64,000 nucleotides of DNA. Origin: Neurospora crassa OR74A. Lineage: Eukaryota; Ascomycota; Sordariomycetes; Sordariales; Sordariaceae. The stretch spans positions 4,691,917-4,755,916 of the forward strand of contig NC_026501.1 of assembly GCF_000182925.2 (NCBI RefSeq). Direction: 5' to 3'. How positions within the stretch are numbered: position 1 is the stretch's first letter; each line of letters opens with the position of its first letter. The translations under genes and the position numbers were made by a program. Below the pieces are notes generated by a model. It saw nothing but the letters and a program-made list of their open reading frames with translations. It ran no database searches and had not been told where the DNA came from. Shown piece after piece: positions 20,901 through 33,598 of this stretch.

Positions 20901-23065
20901 TGCCACATCCATTGACGATTTCTGCTCTTGCTTGATTCTTTGATACTAATACCCTAAGCTATTATTTACATGGAATGGTGGCTAACGTAACTAGCAGTGT
21001 CGTTCATGCGCCGCATGTATCTCCATTGTGTTATCTCCTTCTGTGTGGCATGGTGCCTCTTTCTTGTCTTTGCCCCTGGACTATGATACCGGGGTCCAAA
21101 CTACGAGCAAGGAAAAGGCTGAGGCTATGACCGTCCCGACCCCGGTTGGCTTTTAATGTTTAAATCACGGAGCCTGAACAAGCATATGGCGGAATGGTCG
21201 GTCGGCGCTCCATCCATACGTGCAGCTACGGACGTCTAGCTCGATATGGCGACCACGGCAGGAGGTACAGAGTAACGGGGCTGAAGTAGGTAGGAAGAGG
21301 TAGCTCGATCATTGGCACATACGTGTGTGAATGGAAAGGAAAGAATCAAGGTCAGGGCGGGATACGATTCGAAAGAAAAAGCCAAGATAGGAGGTCTAGA
21401 AGTACCTCCCGTCTCGATAAGGGTTCATACAGGGCAGCGGATGATACTGGTTGTTGCGATTCCGCTTCGGATCAAGATAAAAGAACTGCCAGGTTGACCT
21501 TAAAGCCCTTGAGTGGTCGTGTTGAGGATTGCACTTGCATGTAGAGCAAACTAGAATTGTATGGATGCTCTTTCTCTCCAGTCAGGAAATGATGAGGCAA
21601 GGTCTCGTTAATTGCTGCCCGGTTACAAATCGAACGATCATGGTCCTGAAGCACTCGCCTCTGGGGAGAGTAACTCTGAACACAGTACCTTCGGAGACAA
21701 GCAAATCATGCGGGAGCAAATGAGGGTCAAGAGGTAGAGGTACTACTCACTTACTACCTTTAGGTGAACTCCGTTCTCGACATCCAGAAGATGAGTGACA
21801 GGAACTAACCCGAAGGTGTCATCATAAATGGACCACAGAGGATCGAAAACTTCATTGAATGCAACTGAAGTTAGGCACGAATCTCCTTTTAGAAAGTCAC
21901 TGTTTTCTGCCCATAACAGTGAGAAAGAAACGGGGAGGACGGGAAGGGTCGGTCGCAGTTGTCGTCTGCGCCTTCTCTTGCCATTCAGTTGCTTCCGGTA
22001 TCTCCTGTTAGTTCTTTCCTTCCTAGCCGGTGTTTTGCCGCAGTTTGGCTTCCTCTCTCGAGTTCCTTCCTCCGTTATCGGCAGTACGTCCGACTCGGAG
22101 TTTGCTGTTGGTCAACCCGGCCTGGAGTGGACATCGATAGTATCCCCTAGAGTTGCTGTCGTTGCTACCCTTCTACGAGTCGGGCATATATTGCTACTTT
22201 GCGAACCTGAGACTTCTGGTTCGTTTCGAGCTGGAGATACTTGCACCTACCTAGAAGTACGTACCTCGCCCATGCTTTGGTTTTGGGGCCTGGAGAGGAC
22301 TCCGAATGGCCATAGGGAACAATAATTTGTAATTGAAGTGCCCTGATACCACACAAAACTGCGAGTGCGCGAGGGGGGCTTTTTCAGATTTTTCTTGTCT
22401 GGTTATGGTCATGGCCAAGATGTGGGACACTCCTTGTTCATGGGAAACAGCTTAGGAAACAGAGCGTGGTGGTAAACACAGAAGCATTGAGAGTGAAGGA
22501 GCGGATGGTTCGTAGATGAAAGATACAAGAAAGAGAAATGCGAGAATGGCATTCAATTATCCTGTCAAAGAGATGTCACTCTTTGGGGGATGTCACATGA
22601 TGAACGGGGTTAGGGGAATCTCTCTGCTCTGGATCTTCTCAAAGAAGGGGATCAGGCAGCTGTTGTGTGGCTTCTCTGACCTCAAGGGGGCGATATCCAG
22701 ATGATCTCGGAGGGATGTGTGAGCTCAGCACTTACCTTCAGAATAATGTCAACCGAGGAATTGAAGAAGGAGCAACACAAGTTGTTGCTTCTTGCCCTCT
22801 AGCATGAAATGCTCCGTCTACGTCAGGCAATCACTCGACCAAGCCCTGAAGCCAATACTGCACAAGAAGCAGAAATACCAGATCAGAAATTTGGTACCTG
22901 GAATTTGTCTTCTGCAACTCGAACATCCTACCTAGTATCGTTTGAGTTCTTGCCGAGCTTCCATCCTCCCGGCAACGTCGCCCAATCTCAACGCCAGCAT
23001 TTCTAGTACCTCAAACTTACATATACCACTATATCATTTTGTCGATCCAAGTTTTCCTCGAAAGA
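14914..23065. other. 8.1-kb gene-poor divergent region
   Basis: No open frame here exceeds about 145 codons and none shows domain character on either strand. Base composition is near balanced, so it does not look like a heavily RIP-mutated A+T-rich relic. On the minus strand, donor-like sites AAG|GTACGT (16137) and TTTG|GTAAGAG (near 15055) suggest that the caspase-like gene has a long spliced 5' leader reaching at least 16.2 kb. Further minus-strand donor-like sites occur near 21750 and 22733. An A/T-rich stretch (19736-19806) is present. Long regulatory leaders or non-coding RNA genes are possible, but none can be demonstrated. Confidence 0.5.
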
Positions 23066-25930
23066 ATGGATCGTTGGTCCAGTTCATCCGGTCCAGATGG
23101 CGCGCTAAACAACCCTTGGACAAAGCTGCCCTTCTACGACAAGTATGTCGAACTTCAACGCAAAGCACATGAGAACAGACACAAGAAGCATTTGAGATTT
23201 CGATCAGGGTCCATTTTGATCACCGATGGCGCCACACCCACAGGCCGTCAAATTGCCACCATCCTCAACAAAAAGGGGCACTATCGAATTCACGCCCTCT
23301 ACCCGCCCGGCTATTTTCCCCCAAATGTCCCGCCGTCGGAGCGAAAAAGGCTCGCATACCCCGTGGACAAGATGCACTTTTTAAAGCCGGTTTCGAGATA
23401 CGAGAATTACGTATCGTGGTACGATGCGGTTGTGGAAATCTGCCACAAACATGATATTCACTACATCATACCACAGCACGATACCATGGCCGTCTTCGCA
23501 GCTCGTATCAGGGAACTCAGGCGGCGCGGTATATGCGTCCATACTCCCAGGCTGACGTCGATTCACTCCATTGTCGACAAGCTAGCAATGTATCGCATGT
23601 TGAGGGACCTTGGGATTTGGCACCATCCCTGGGTCTTTCTCGGAAAGGAGACCAACTCCCAACACGCAATCATGCAGACTGCCGGCTACATCCAAGGTGC
23701 GGGAAACTATCCGGTCATGTTGACGGACCGTACGGAAGGGTCGGATTCAGTCTATGTGCGCATCGGGTCGAAGAAGCAGCTGGAAGACTACATTCTCGAG
23801 GACGAACGCAAGAGCGCAACGGAATTCGTCATCACTACGAATACCTTGAGTTTCAAAGGCTAGTTGCACCAGACCCAGGGTGTCTTCAACAACGGCAAGC
23901 TGGAGAAATGGCATGGTTGGACCCTCCTCCCCGTGCAGCAAGAAACCACCTCCCATTTTCGCAAAACATCGGCTCATAATCAGAGAGCAGTGTTGGTTCT
24001 GCAAAAGATTGGGATGCATCTTAAATGGCATGGCGGTCTGAGTGTGACCTTCTGGCTCCCCATCGACGAAACCGAAGCCGAGCCCAGAGTGATGAGGATC
24101 GATATGGGTATACACGAGCCGATGAACGCATACTATTCCCGAGTCGACCTGATCGACGCACTATTGGATCTGAGACTTCCGGAGAATTCAGGAACTGAGT
24201 GGGAGGACGGTTCCAGGTGGCAGGATCCTGACCACGCTTTTAATATGCCCCAGAATCTCACGGGGGAAGATGCTGCAGCATACGTGACCGGGAAAGGCAA
24301 AATCAGCGTCGGACAGAATGACGTGGAGGAGGACGATGACTCAAGTCACTTTCCCTTGCGAGTGATACTGATGCCCGACTTCGACCCACCGACTCGTTGG
24401 CGTGGCGTGCAAGTTCAAGCTACGGCAGATGTCAACTCCAGCAGTGCGTCCAGATTGTCTCGCGAGCTTACTGTGGTAGCACCGTCAGATGGCGATTCTA
24501 GTCCAGAGGATAAAATTAACTCATGGCGCACGTTTCACACGCTGCGTACCTATTTGGGAGTGGAGGGGCACGGCGGCGATGGTCCCGAGGAAACAGATTC
24601 AACTATCTTTGAGGCCGCACTCCCGAATGGTGGGAGGTGCAAATGGAAGACGGGCGTCGCGACACGTCAATTCGTTTTGGAGTCTCAACAAAGGATCACG
24701 GAGAGTCAGGAGAAATCCATGCTGAAAAGATTGGCCACTGTCCTCGGCGATACGACCTGGCGAAAGTCCAAAGAAGAGCACACCCCCTTTTTCTTGAACC
24801 CTTGGACAACTAGCATTCAGAACATGTATAACGTGGCTAAACAGGTCATAGACCTGTCAGTGAAGGGTAAACCGGGACCGACACTATTATCCACGCTCCT
24901 CCGCGACGACTGGCCACGGCCGAATCCGAGAGGGCTGAGACGTGATCAATACGCCAAAATCTTTAAGACACATCTATGGGACGGACCTGAAATGCCTGAT
25001 GGTCCTTGGGGTCTTGCTCTTCCGGTGGAATCACACTACGACGCCAAGAGGTTTCGTGTTCACAGTCAAAAAGGTGTCCCTTCACGTAATGTTGCCTACC
25101 AGTTTTTTGTCAGGCAGGGTCGAGCGGACAATACAGGCACTCTCCTCCCGTTGGGGCATGTATCTCCGAACGACCCCAACAATGAAGTCTTGTGTAGGCC
25201 CATGATGCTTCCTCCGACTCCCTTTGACCTTATCTGTGTAGGCGAAAAGCCCGAGACTTGGAATAGCTGGACCTTTGTTCCGGACCCTTATCGGCCACGC
25301 GAAGGTGTGCTGATTCCCTCTCACGATTTGCCGAAAATGAAGCACATTGTTATTCCCGATGGCCGTCAGCCTTGGGAGATGACACCAGGCCGATGCTTCT
25401 TCTACCGTGGTAGCAGACGCCATGTTCCGCGTCAGAACCGACCTTACAGATATCGGATGGATGACAATCTGCGGTACATAGTCCACGACCGGAAAAGAAA
25501 GCTACCTAACCCTCCAAAGGACTTCTACTTTGTGGATGATACTCTCCCTCCTCCCGTTTCTTTGGAAGATAGCTTTCAACCCATCGTCCCGCTGGTCCGC
25601 GGCATTCCTCGCACAGATATCGCCTATTTCTACCATCATGCTACCCACTACAGTCGGTCGTACATGGGTATATTTGTTCCTGCTGATCATCGTGAGTTGG
25701 TGCAGAAGCAGACCTATAACTTTTATCGTCCAACGCTACTAGAACCTGTCCCGGAATCACCACCAACAAGCTCGTCGGTCAAAACGGGTGCCTCCAAAGA
25801 TGCACAACGGAATTCCCGTGACGGTAGCGAGTCGGCCGATCAAAGCCCGCAGCGTGACTCTGAGAGGGATACCGAAGAGAGGGGGACGCCTACCGAGCCC
25901 GAACAGGAGCAAAACCCAATAAAGAGATGA
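23066..25930 (+). pseudogene. ATP-grasp-like protein gene with one in-frame TAG
   Basis: From ATG 23066 the frame runs 955 codons to TGA 25928-25930, broken only by TAG at 23861-23863 (codon 266). No plausible intron can remove this stop: nearby GT/AG pairs would make introns under 30 nt. Upstream, GSILITDGATPTGRQIATILNKKGH resembles the opening of ATP-grasp ligases of the carbamoyl-phosphate-synthase type. Later come PVMLTDRTEGSDSVYVRIGSKKQLEDYI, GWTLLPVQQE and RVDLIDALLDL. The C-terminal half (RGLRRDQYAKIF..., NSWTFVPDPYRP, FYFVDDTLPPPVSLEDSF) is unfamiliar, and the tail is Ser/Gln/Glu rich. The stop differs from CAG (Gln) or TGG (Trp) by one transition in a CpA/TpG context, the RIP signature. 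It may be a recent pseudogene, a strain allele, an error, or a readthrough site. Substrate unknown. Confidence 0.65.
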
Positions 25931-26664
25931 GTCACTGCGGAGGAGATCCTAGGTAAACAGATGGACAAGACGGATGAGTGAGTGGTGGAAGGGGTTTGGG
26001 AGGTGGTTCTTATGCTCGATCGATTTCACGTGTTATTCCAGTTTCTGTCCGTTTATTTTTGTTAGCGTTAGGAGACATAGTCCTCATGTGCCAGCGATAT
26101 ATATGTATTGAATAGCGATTCGTTTTCTTTCCCAGACTAAAGCCCCCATGGTGTTTTTGTCCTGCAGTGATATCTTGACTATCCTCGCTATGTTCCCACG
26201 GAATAAACCCGTAAATGAGCGTATACTGACGGCAAAGTTGATGGATGAGATGGCGAGAGCATAGCTTGGAATGGTCGAACGGTAACGTTGGACAGTTGTA
26301 GTTCGATGCTGTTGGCAAGTCGCCTGGCTTTCGGATGATGAATGGACAAAACAACCTCGCAACTTACATACATAGTAGCATGTTACCATACCCTACTTGA
26401 CCTGGCTCATGTTCCGTTGCAAATTGAAGAAACTTTGAAATGTTACTTCCGGCGGACCGGTGGGAGGCTTCGGCCCTCGTGGCCAAGCTTCTTTGTTGAC
26501 TCTCGGCAGGGAGCCGTTCGGGGGCCTCAATCTACGCCGGCAGGGTAAGTAAGGGAAGAGTGTAAGATTTAAACAATTTTTTTTTTAATCTTCCCTTCTA
26601 ATTTGTCTGGGCTGGTAACGCATGCCATGTGTGACCTGGCAGAAAGCGCATTTGCTTCACCTTG

Positions 26665-26705
<41 letters not shown>

Positions 26706-27515
26706 ACTGACGGATCCCAATGGAAATGTGGAAGGAGGCTTTGATCGTCTGGATCTAGTGCGTTCTCCAATCCAGACGTGACGGCGGGAAGCATGATGAG
26801 TTGTACTCCTGTGTATGAATGGATACTGAGGAGATCTTGAGGGTCCGGCTTTGTAATAGCGATTCTTTGTAATCGATGCAAGTGGACATTTACTAAACCT
26901 TTCAGCATGTGCTGCTGGTGTGCACACCTTCTGTGAATAAACTACTAGCTAATTGATCACTGTGGCGAGATTGATCCCGAATTCCTGTTGTTTTCCCGCT
27001 TGCTCTTCACTCGCAGAGCTCATTCTCATTTGTGTCGTTACGCGCATTATTTCATCCAGCAGATACGTACCTAGCGTATTGGGTCAGGAAATATTTGTAA
27101 GAATTGGGGAAACCCTTTTTTTTCCCAGGTCGTTTGTTGCGACCGGGAGCCCCTGTACTGCCCCTGGCACGTCCTGGCAACAGCTGACATGATAGCGCGA
27201 CCGATTAAACACGCAACGAAACGAAGGAGCGGCGAATTCCTACCTCTATCACTCACAAAGCAACAATATCCGGCTTGCTTCAACGCACAGCGAAGCGTCC
27301 ATCTCCCCATTCAAACCAAACTGAACTCCATCCCTTTCGGTACCCCCGATTTGCCAAGTACCACCACAGCAAACAAATCTCAACATTCCTTTTTTTCTCT
27401 CTTCTCGCCCCTTTCGAATCTTCTGTCCCGATCGCGACACAGAAACTCCAATCCACTCCACCTGGGAATTTGAGTAACAGATCAGGCGCCCTTCCTCAAC
27501 CACAACGTCGCCAAG
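25931..27515. other. Intergenic region with T37 run
   Basis: No coding sequence was recognised. A run of 37 T residues spans 26667-26703. The last 300 bases before the zinc transporter are rich in C/A and T tracts, as in fungal promoters and leaders. Confidence 0.55.
26667..26703 (+). repeat. T37 homopolymer
   Basis: An uninterrupted run of 37 T residues, the longest homopolymer in the window. The exact length is uncertain in any assembly. Confidence 0.85.
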
Positions 27516-29252
27516 ATGGCGTGGTCAAAGACGACGCGCATCCAAGTGATGCTGGCGATCGATGTCATGTTCTTCCTCCTGGAATTGTCCGTCGGTCTCG
27601 CTGTCGGATCACTTGCACTCTTGGCGGATTCATTTCACATGGTACGTCGCATACGCCGGGATACATTGGGACTCACCGAACCCTTTCGTTACGGTTTGTG
27701 TCTTAAACAAGAATCGGTGACTAACACCATATCCCATGTAGCTAAACGATATCATTTCCCTACTTGTCGGATTGTGGGCCCTTTCTTTGACCAAGCGGGC
27801 GACAACAGATCAGTTCTCCTACGGTGTAAGTCTTGCGACCCGGTGTGATTCCTGATCCCATTTTCTTTCGCTAACCGGGTGTGACTGTCTTAGTGGTTAC
27901 GCGCGGAAATTCTCGGTGCCTTCTTCAACGCGGTATTCCTGATTGCGCTTTGCGTATCCATCGTTCTTGAAGCCCTCGGCCGATTCATCAACCCTCCCAC
28001 GATCGACAACCCGAAACTGATTCTGATTGTTGGGTCACTTGGTCTTGCCTCGAACCTCGTTGGCTTCGTCGTTCTCGGCGGACACGGCCACTCCCATGGA
28101 CCTGGCGGACACGACCACGGCCACGACGAACATGGGCATGACCATGCGGACGCCCACGAGCACAACCATGGATATGAGAACAGCGCGGTCGCCGAGGAAG
28201 GACGCGCGGGGGCAGCGAGCGATGCGCGTAATCACCAGACGGGTAGAGCCCGGAAGTCGAGCAACGCCAGACACGCCCGCTTCACGAGCATCGAAGACAT
28301 GCAAATTTACCCGGCTAGCTTCAGGCAGGAGATCATTGAGGCGAGCAGGTCCCAGCCGGAGGAGTCTAGCAGTGAGAATAGCTCCGACAACGAAAACGGC
28401 GGACATGAGGACACCAACACCGAAAACACCCCGTTGATTGGAGGATCGAATGGACACAATCACCAACATTATGGCGCACACTCATTTTCGTCAAAGAAGG
28501 GACGACGGAACTCTAACGTTCATCGCGAGCACAACCACACCAAGCCGAAGAAGGCAAGCAAGGGCGGACACGGACACAGCCATGCTGATATGGGCATGAA
28601 TGCAATGGTTCTTCACGTCATTGGAGATGCGTTGGGTAACGTCGGTGTCATAGCCACGGCCCTGATTATCTGGCTCACCAACTGGCCGGGACGCTTCTAT
28701 GCTGACCCTGCCGTCTCGCTCTTCATCACCGTCATCATCCTCCGCTCAGCCATCCCACTTACTCTTGCGGCTTCCAAGATCCTGCTCCAGGCGACGCCCG
28801 AGCACATCGACCTCAAGCAAATACGGGAAGATATCCAAGATCTGGAGGGTGTAGTCAGTTGCCACCACGTCCACGTCTGGCAGCTCGATGACACGAGCCT
28901 CGTTGCCTCGCTGCACATCCAGGTGGACTTCCCAATTTCCGCGGCCGGCGGTGACAAGTGGATGGAGCTCTCCAGGCAGGTCCGGCAGTGTCTGCACGAA
29001 TATGGAATTCACAGCGCTACGATCCAGCCCGAGTTCTGCCTCGACATGACACACAACCACACTGAGGAGGCCGCGACTTCGCCCCGCCCGGACGACTCGT
29101 CGTCTTCGCTTCCTGGATGCGGCAAGGCGGATGGGAAGTGCCTGCTTGCCTGCGTGGAGGATTGCTCGGGCCGGGGCTGCTGCGTCGTACCGGGCGTGTC
29201 GAGGCCGGAGAGCACCCATTCTCATGACGGGGACGGCCACCATCACCACTAG
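27516..29252 (+). CDS. Zinc/cobalt transporter, cation diffusion facilitator (Zrc1/Cot1 type)
   Basis: Exons 27516-27641, 27742-27825 and 27894-29252 (introns of 100 and 68 nt) give 522 residues. The joins create LLADSFHMLNDIISLLVGLWA and QFSYGWLRAEILGAFFNAVFL, both standard CDF sequences. Metal-site residues are visible in TM2 (D and H of ADSFHMLND) and TM5 (HVIGDALGN, an HxxxD). A long cytosolic His-rich loop lies between TM4 and TM5 (GHGHSHGPGGHDHGHDEHGHDH...) followed by an acidic Ser/Asn-rich segment and GGHGHSHADMG. A cytosolic CDF domain (ASKILLQATPEHIDL, VSCHHVHVWQLDD) precedes an unusual Cys-rich, His-ending tail. The family exports zinc (or cobalt) from the cytosol into the vacuole in exchange for protons. 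Vacuolar location is inferred from Zrc1. Confidence 0.95.
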
Positions 29253-30406
29253 GCCCGGCTGGAATGGTTGTTTCATGATTGATTGATAAGCAGTCGAAAA
29301 TTATTTATGAGTTTAGTTCTTGAAGAAATGGCCCAAGTCATTCGTTATTCTGATTATTTTTTGAAACCGGACCATGGAGTGGACATGAGAATTCTACCCG
29401 AGTCATCATTTCTGGCCGATATGTCTGCGTTTCGGCATGCTGCAATACAAAGGGATAGGGGTTTGTCTTAAAAGCGTTACACGGAGCAGCGGAATAGGTG
29501 TTATGGTTACACTTGGGTTTGAGGGTTCGAATATTGATAAACGTCATCACGTACAAAGCGAGTGAGGGATACACAAAATATTTAAAGGTTATGGCATCTC
29601 TTTACTGTACATGAGTTGTTTCAGCGCCGATATGTGCTTTGAGCATATACAGCATCAGGCATGGGGTAGACAGCAATTTGGCCTTTCTGTGGCCTCATAG
29701 GTAACTGAGCGGTTTTAGTGCCACACCAGTTCCAGGCGAGTACGAAACGAATTAATCCACTGCTTCACATTCAGGAAGTACGATCTGCAAAAAGGTCCGG
29801 ATGAGATTCCATCCAGATAATTACTGCTGACGTCGATATTCTTCAAACCCCTTAAGTCCTGAAACGTATCTCGCATTTCACAACTGCCCGATGAATGAGG
29901 TTGGAAAGGGAGCTCCGACCTCGCAACTGCCGTGACGTGCTGGATGATCTGCGCACAAGCCAAGTACCGCGGCTTTGTTCCCGTTCTGACACCCGACGCC
30001 GCTATCAAGTGCTTATCTTATTTCGGGCTGCCGAATCAACGACAACTAAACAACCAACTCACCGAATGACACAACCACTTACTTCCATCCAACCCCATCA
30101 CTTCCTTCATCTCACCGTACATAAAGGTAGCTGTATCTCGCTAATTGTTTGGTATGATACACGGAAACCAATTCGTTACATATCTTTTCACATAGATTAA
30201 GAGGACGAACATCCACCGACATCCTGAGTTTGACTACCTCTATTACATTCCAAACAAGAAGGACAGACTGATGTACCTTCTTTTGGCCTTGCCCTCTTAC
30301 ATAATATATGCTGCTGAATAATTCTCGACTTTAATTCCCTTTTTTCTTACTTCACTTTATTGCCTGTCTAGTCGCTCTTTACCACCAATCCCCCTTCACA
30401 AGCAAG
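29253..30406. other. Intergenic region, nothing recognised
   Basis: About 1.15 kb holds the zinc transporter 3' UTR and the promoter of the F-box gene. The last 60 bases before the ATG are pyrimidine rich. No coding or RNA gene is supported. Confidence 0.5.
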
Positions 30407-32242
30407 ATGGATACATCCGGAGAAGCCAATCCCGACCTCGAGTCTTTCCGTGAGCAATGGAGAGCAGAGGTTCGGGCTAGACGGCCAACAACCCAAGCCT
30501 CATCTTCTTCTTCCCAACAGCAACCACCCGCACCGCCACCGCCACCACCACCACATCAACAGCAACCAACACCATCTGCAGCTGAGCTTGCGGCAGAACA
30601 CCATCTTCACCCTCGGAAACCTCCACCAGCACCGGCCAAAAAGGCTGCTGCACCACGTCAGGACTACGAAGACGACTATGTTCAGCCGAGGTCTTTTGAT
30701 TCACCGAACGATGAAGCTGCAGCCGCGTCCACATCGACACAAGGGGAATGGACGGTAAAGAAAACAACAAAGGATCCGGTCACAGCGCTTGATCATTATG
30801 AGAAAGCTGTGGAGAGAGAGGCTGCGGGCAGCTTGGGTGATAGTTTGAAGCTTTATAGGAAGGCGTTCAGGGTATGTCTTCAAACTCACGAAATTTAACG
30901 ACATTCTGCCTTTGTATCGATGTCCATTAATTGGCTGACTAAGGGATGCTCAAAGATGGACGATAGCGTGGATCAGAAATACAAGAACAAGTACTTTCCC
31001 AAGTCAAAGGCGAAGCCGCCTGCGACGGCTTCTCCTGGTACTGCTGGCGGTGCGGAGAGTGCTGCCACCGCGCCATCATCAGCGGAACAGCCGCAGACCA
31101 TGAAGGAGCTGATCAACAGCTTCGCAGGGGTAGCGATCGAGCCGGAAGGTCCTCCCGTAGAAGGGATGCCACCGCCTCCGTGTCCCATTGCCTCTCTTCC
31201 CGAAGAGCTTCTGGTTCACATCATGCGTGACGTGGCAATTCTGGACGTTGCTGACTTTGTCCGTCTTGCGCAAGTTTGTAAGAGGTTCGCTTTTTTGGTC
31301 GCCACTGAAGATCGAATTTGGCGACGCATCTGCTTGGGCGACGAGTTCGGGTTTGGTAGCATGCATTATCACTGGCAGCGGCAAATTACTTGGGAGCCGC
31401 TGACGGAAGAAGACCTTCTCACCGAATTCGAGGAGCAAATGCAAGCACAGGAGAAAGCCCGAGCAGAAAAGGCCGCGGAGCTCGACACGGGCGCTGCGGA
31501 TGAAGATGATGATGGAAAAACCGCAGAGACCCCGGACGTTTCCCTGCTACTCCCCTTGACCCCCCAACAACGAGCAGAAAAGCACGCAGAAGAATCGCGA
31601 GCCACCACCCTAGTCTTCTACAAGACCGTCTACAACTCCAGTTGGCTACGCATGTGGCGTCTCCGTCCCCGCATCCGCTTCAATGGCTGCTACATCAGCA
31701 CCGTGAACTACATTCGCACCGGCCAGGCCAATGCTAACGCCACCACCTGGGGTAGCCCCGTGCACATCGTCACCTACTACCGCTACCTGCGCTTCTTCCG
31801 TGACGGTACCGCCATCAGCCTGCTCACCACCGCCGAGCCCGCCGACGTCGTCTACCACCTCACCCGCGAGGCCATGGCGCTGCATGCCGGTAAGAGGCAG
31901 GCCGGTAACAACACCGCGCTTACACACCTCCCCAGCGCGCCGATGCAGTACGCCCTTAAGGGCCGCTGGCGTTTGGCCTCGGCGGCGGATAACCCGGCTG
32001 CTCCTTTGAATGAGATCGAAGGCGATTTGATTGTTGAGACAGAGGGCGTGGGCAAGTACATATATCGCTTGGACCTGACGCTGAAGTCGGCGGGCAAGAT
32101 GGGAGCTAAGAACAACAAGCTTGTTTGGAGGGGGTTTTATAACTATGATAGGATGACGGATGATTGGGGCGAGTTTACACTGAAGCATGATAAGCCGTTC
32201 TTCTTCAGTCGGGTCAAGAGCTATGGGGTTTTGGGGGAGTAG
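30407..32242 (+). CDS. F-box protein of the Hrt3/Pof7/FBXO9 family
   Basis: Exons 30407-30871 and 30956-32242 (84-nt intron, GTATGT donor, AAAG acceptor) give 583 residues. The N-terminus is rich in Gln/Pro/His. Then comes the FBXO9-type helical segment PVTALDHYEKAVEREAAGSLGDSLKLYRKAFRMDDSVDQKY, restored across the junction. The F-box lies at about 231-280 (CPIASLPEELLVHIMRDVAILDVADFVRLAQVCKRFAFL...IWRRICL). The rest matches the family: SSWLRMWRLRPRIRFNGCYISTVNYIRTGQ, VHIVTYYRYLRFFRDGTAISLLTTAEP, and a final VWRGFYNYDRMTDDWGEFTLKHDKPFFFSRVKSYG. It should be the substrate adaptor of an SCF ubiquitin ligase. The substrate is not known here. Confidence 0.93.
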
Positions 32243-32915
32243 AGAGACAGAGAAAGAAAGAAAGAGAAAGCTTGGGGATGGTGTGCTTTGTAAAGTAAAT
32301 AGAAAGACTGGAAGACGGTTGATGTTGGAATGGAATAAGATCTATACGGTTGAAGTCAAATTGTTTCCGCGGGTGACATCTTTGGTTAAACCTTTGAGAT
32401 TCGTGAAACAAAAGTGCAAGTAGATCTTTGGACTACCATCCCTGATATCAACCATAAGGAAGGCAATACGTGTGGTTTTTCCTACCAAAATTTCAAGGGA
32501 GCCTGTAAATACACGTACTGGCATTACACGAATTCGTATCGCTCACCTCGGTCAGCCACACTACGCTGTCGGTATGCATTCTGCCGCATCTCCCCGCCTG
32601 TCGGTCCTCCCGGTTGGTTCCCCCTGTCTGCCTCTCTGCAATTCAGCAACTGATTGACCGAAGCTTTGAGAGCTCAGACCCGAATTCTACTATCATTGAC
32701 GACGTCACTTTGATAACTGTACGTACCAAACCTTCACATGAATTGCATATACACAGCAAACTGACAAGATCAACTAGTATTTGCGCGGATCTCACCAAAC
32801 GCAAATCTCATCACAAACTCTCCCTGCTCACTAATTAGCAGCAGGAGAAGCTGCAGTTATCTCGGGTCTTGGCATCAAAGCACCTCATCAAGCACTCAAA
32901 AAGATCACTGCAAGA
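32243..32915. other. Intergenic region, nothing recognised
   Basis: About 670 bp contain the F-box gene 3' UTR and the cbp4 promoter. No further feature is supported. Confidence 0.5.
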
Positions 32916-33598
32916 ATGGCCGCCAAAAAGCCAGTCAACTGGTGGCTCTGGACCAAGATGTTGCTCGGGTAAGGATTTTATTCTCTTCCATCCCCCACCT
33001 CCTCTTACATCTCACAAGTCCAAATTCAAGAAGAAGAGAGATCTAACAAACTCTTGTTGGCCCAAACAAACAGTGGAGCAGCAATCTGCGTCGGCGGTCC
33101 TGCATTCACCTACTGGCTCACCCCGACAGACGAGGAGCTCTTCCAAAAGTATAACCCGGAGCTGCAGAAGAGGAGTCTGGAGAGGCGGTTCGAGCGTCAG
33201 CAGGAGTTTGACGACTTTGTCACCAAGTTGAAGGAGTACTCCAAGTCTGATAAGCCAAGTAAGCTTTCTTCCCTCTGTCCCTTTTTGTCCGTCTGTTGGC
33301 AATTCTGTTGGAGTTTTTGTTGGGATGGAGGAGGAGATGGATAGAGGTGGGGATTTGTTTGCGGATGTGGATAGGAAGAAAGAGGGATGGGAATGGGCAA
33401 AGCAAGATGAAGATGGAGATAAGTGAGATGAGTAGCGTGCTAACTTTGACTTTTCTAGTCTGGACGGTTCAGGCCGAGGCCGAGGAAAAAGAGAGACAGC
33501 AGCGGGCGTCGGTGCAGAAGAGTCTGGCATTGGCGGATGAGGTGAAGGCTAGGAAAGAGGCTATGAGGCGTGAGGCCGGTCTTCCGCTTGAGAAGTAG
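32916..33598 (+). CDS. cbp4: Mitochondrial complex III assembly factor Cbp4
   Basis: Exons 32916-32968, 33074-33258 and 33459-33598 give 125 residues; introns have GTAAGG/ACAG and GTAAGC/CTAG ends. The protein reads [54 protein letters not shown], a single N-terminal membrane segment followed by the Cbp4 signature PTDEELFxKYNPEL and a charged coiled-coil tail ([31 protein letters not shown]). Length fits the family. In yeast Cbp4 sits in the inner mitochondrial membrane and assists cytochrome b assembly with Cbp3-Cbp6. The start codon is supported by the family's conserved WxxWxK N-terminus. Confidence 0.93.

Noticed and set aside
14914-23065. RIP-mutated transposon relic
   Set aside because: The stretch is not A+T enriched and shows no excess of TA dinucleotides by eye; no transposase or reverse-transcriptase fragments were seen.
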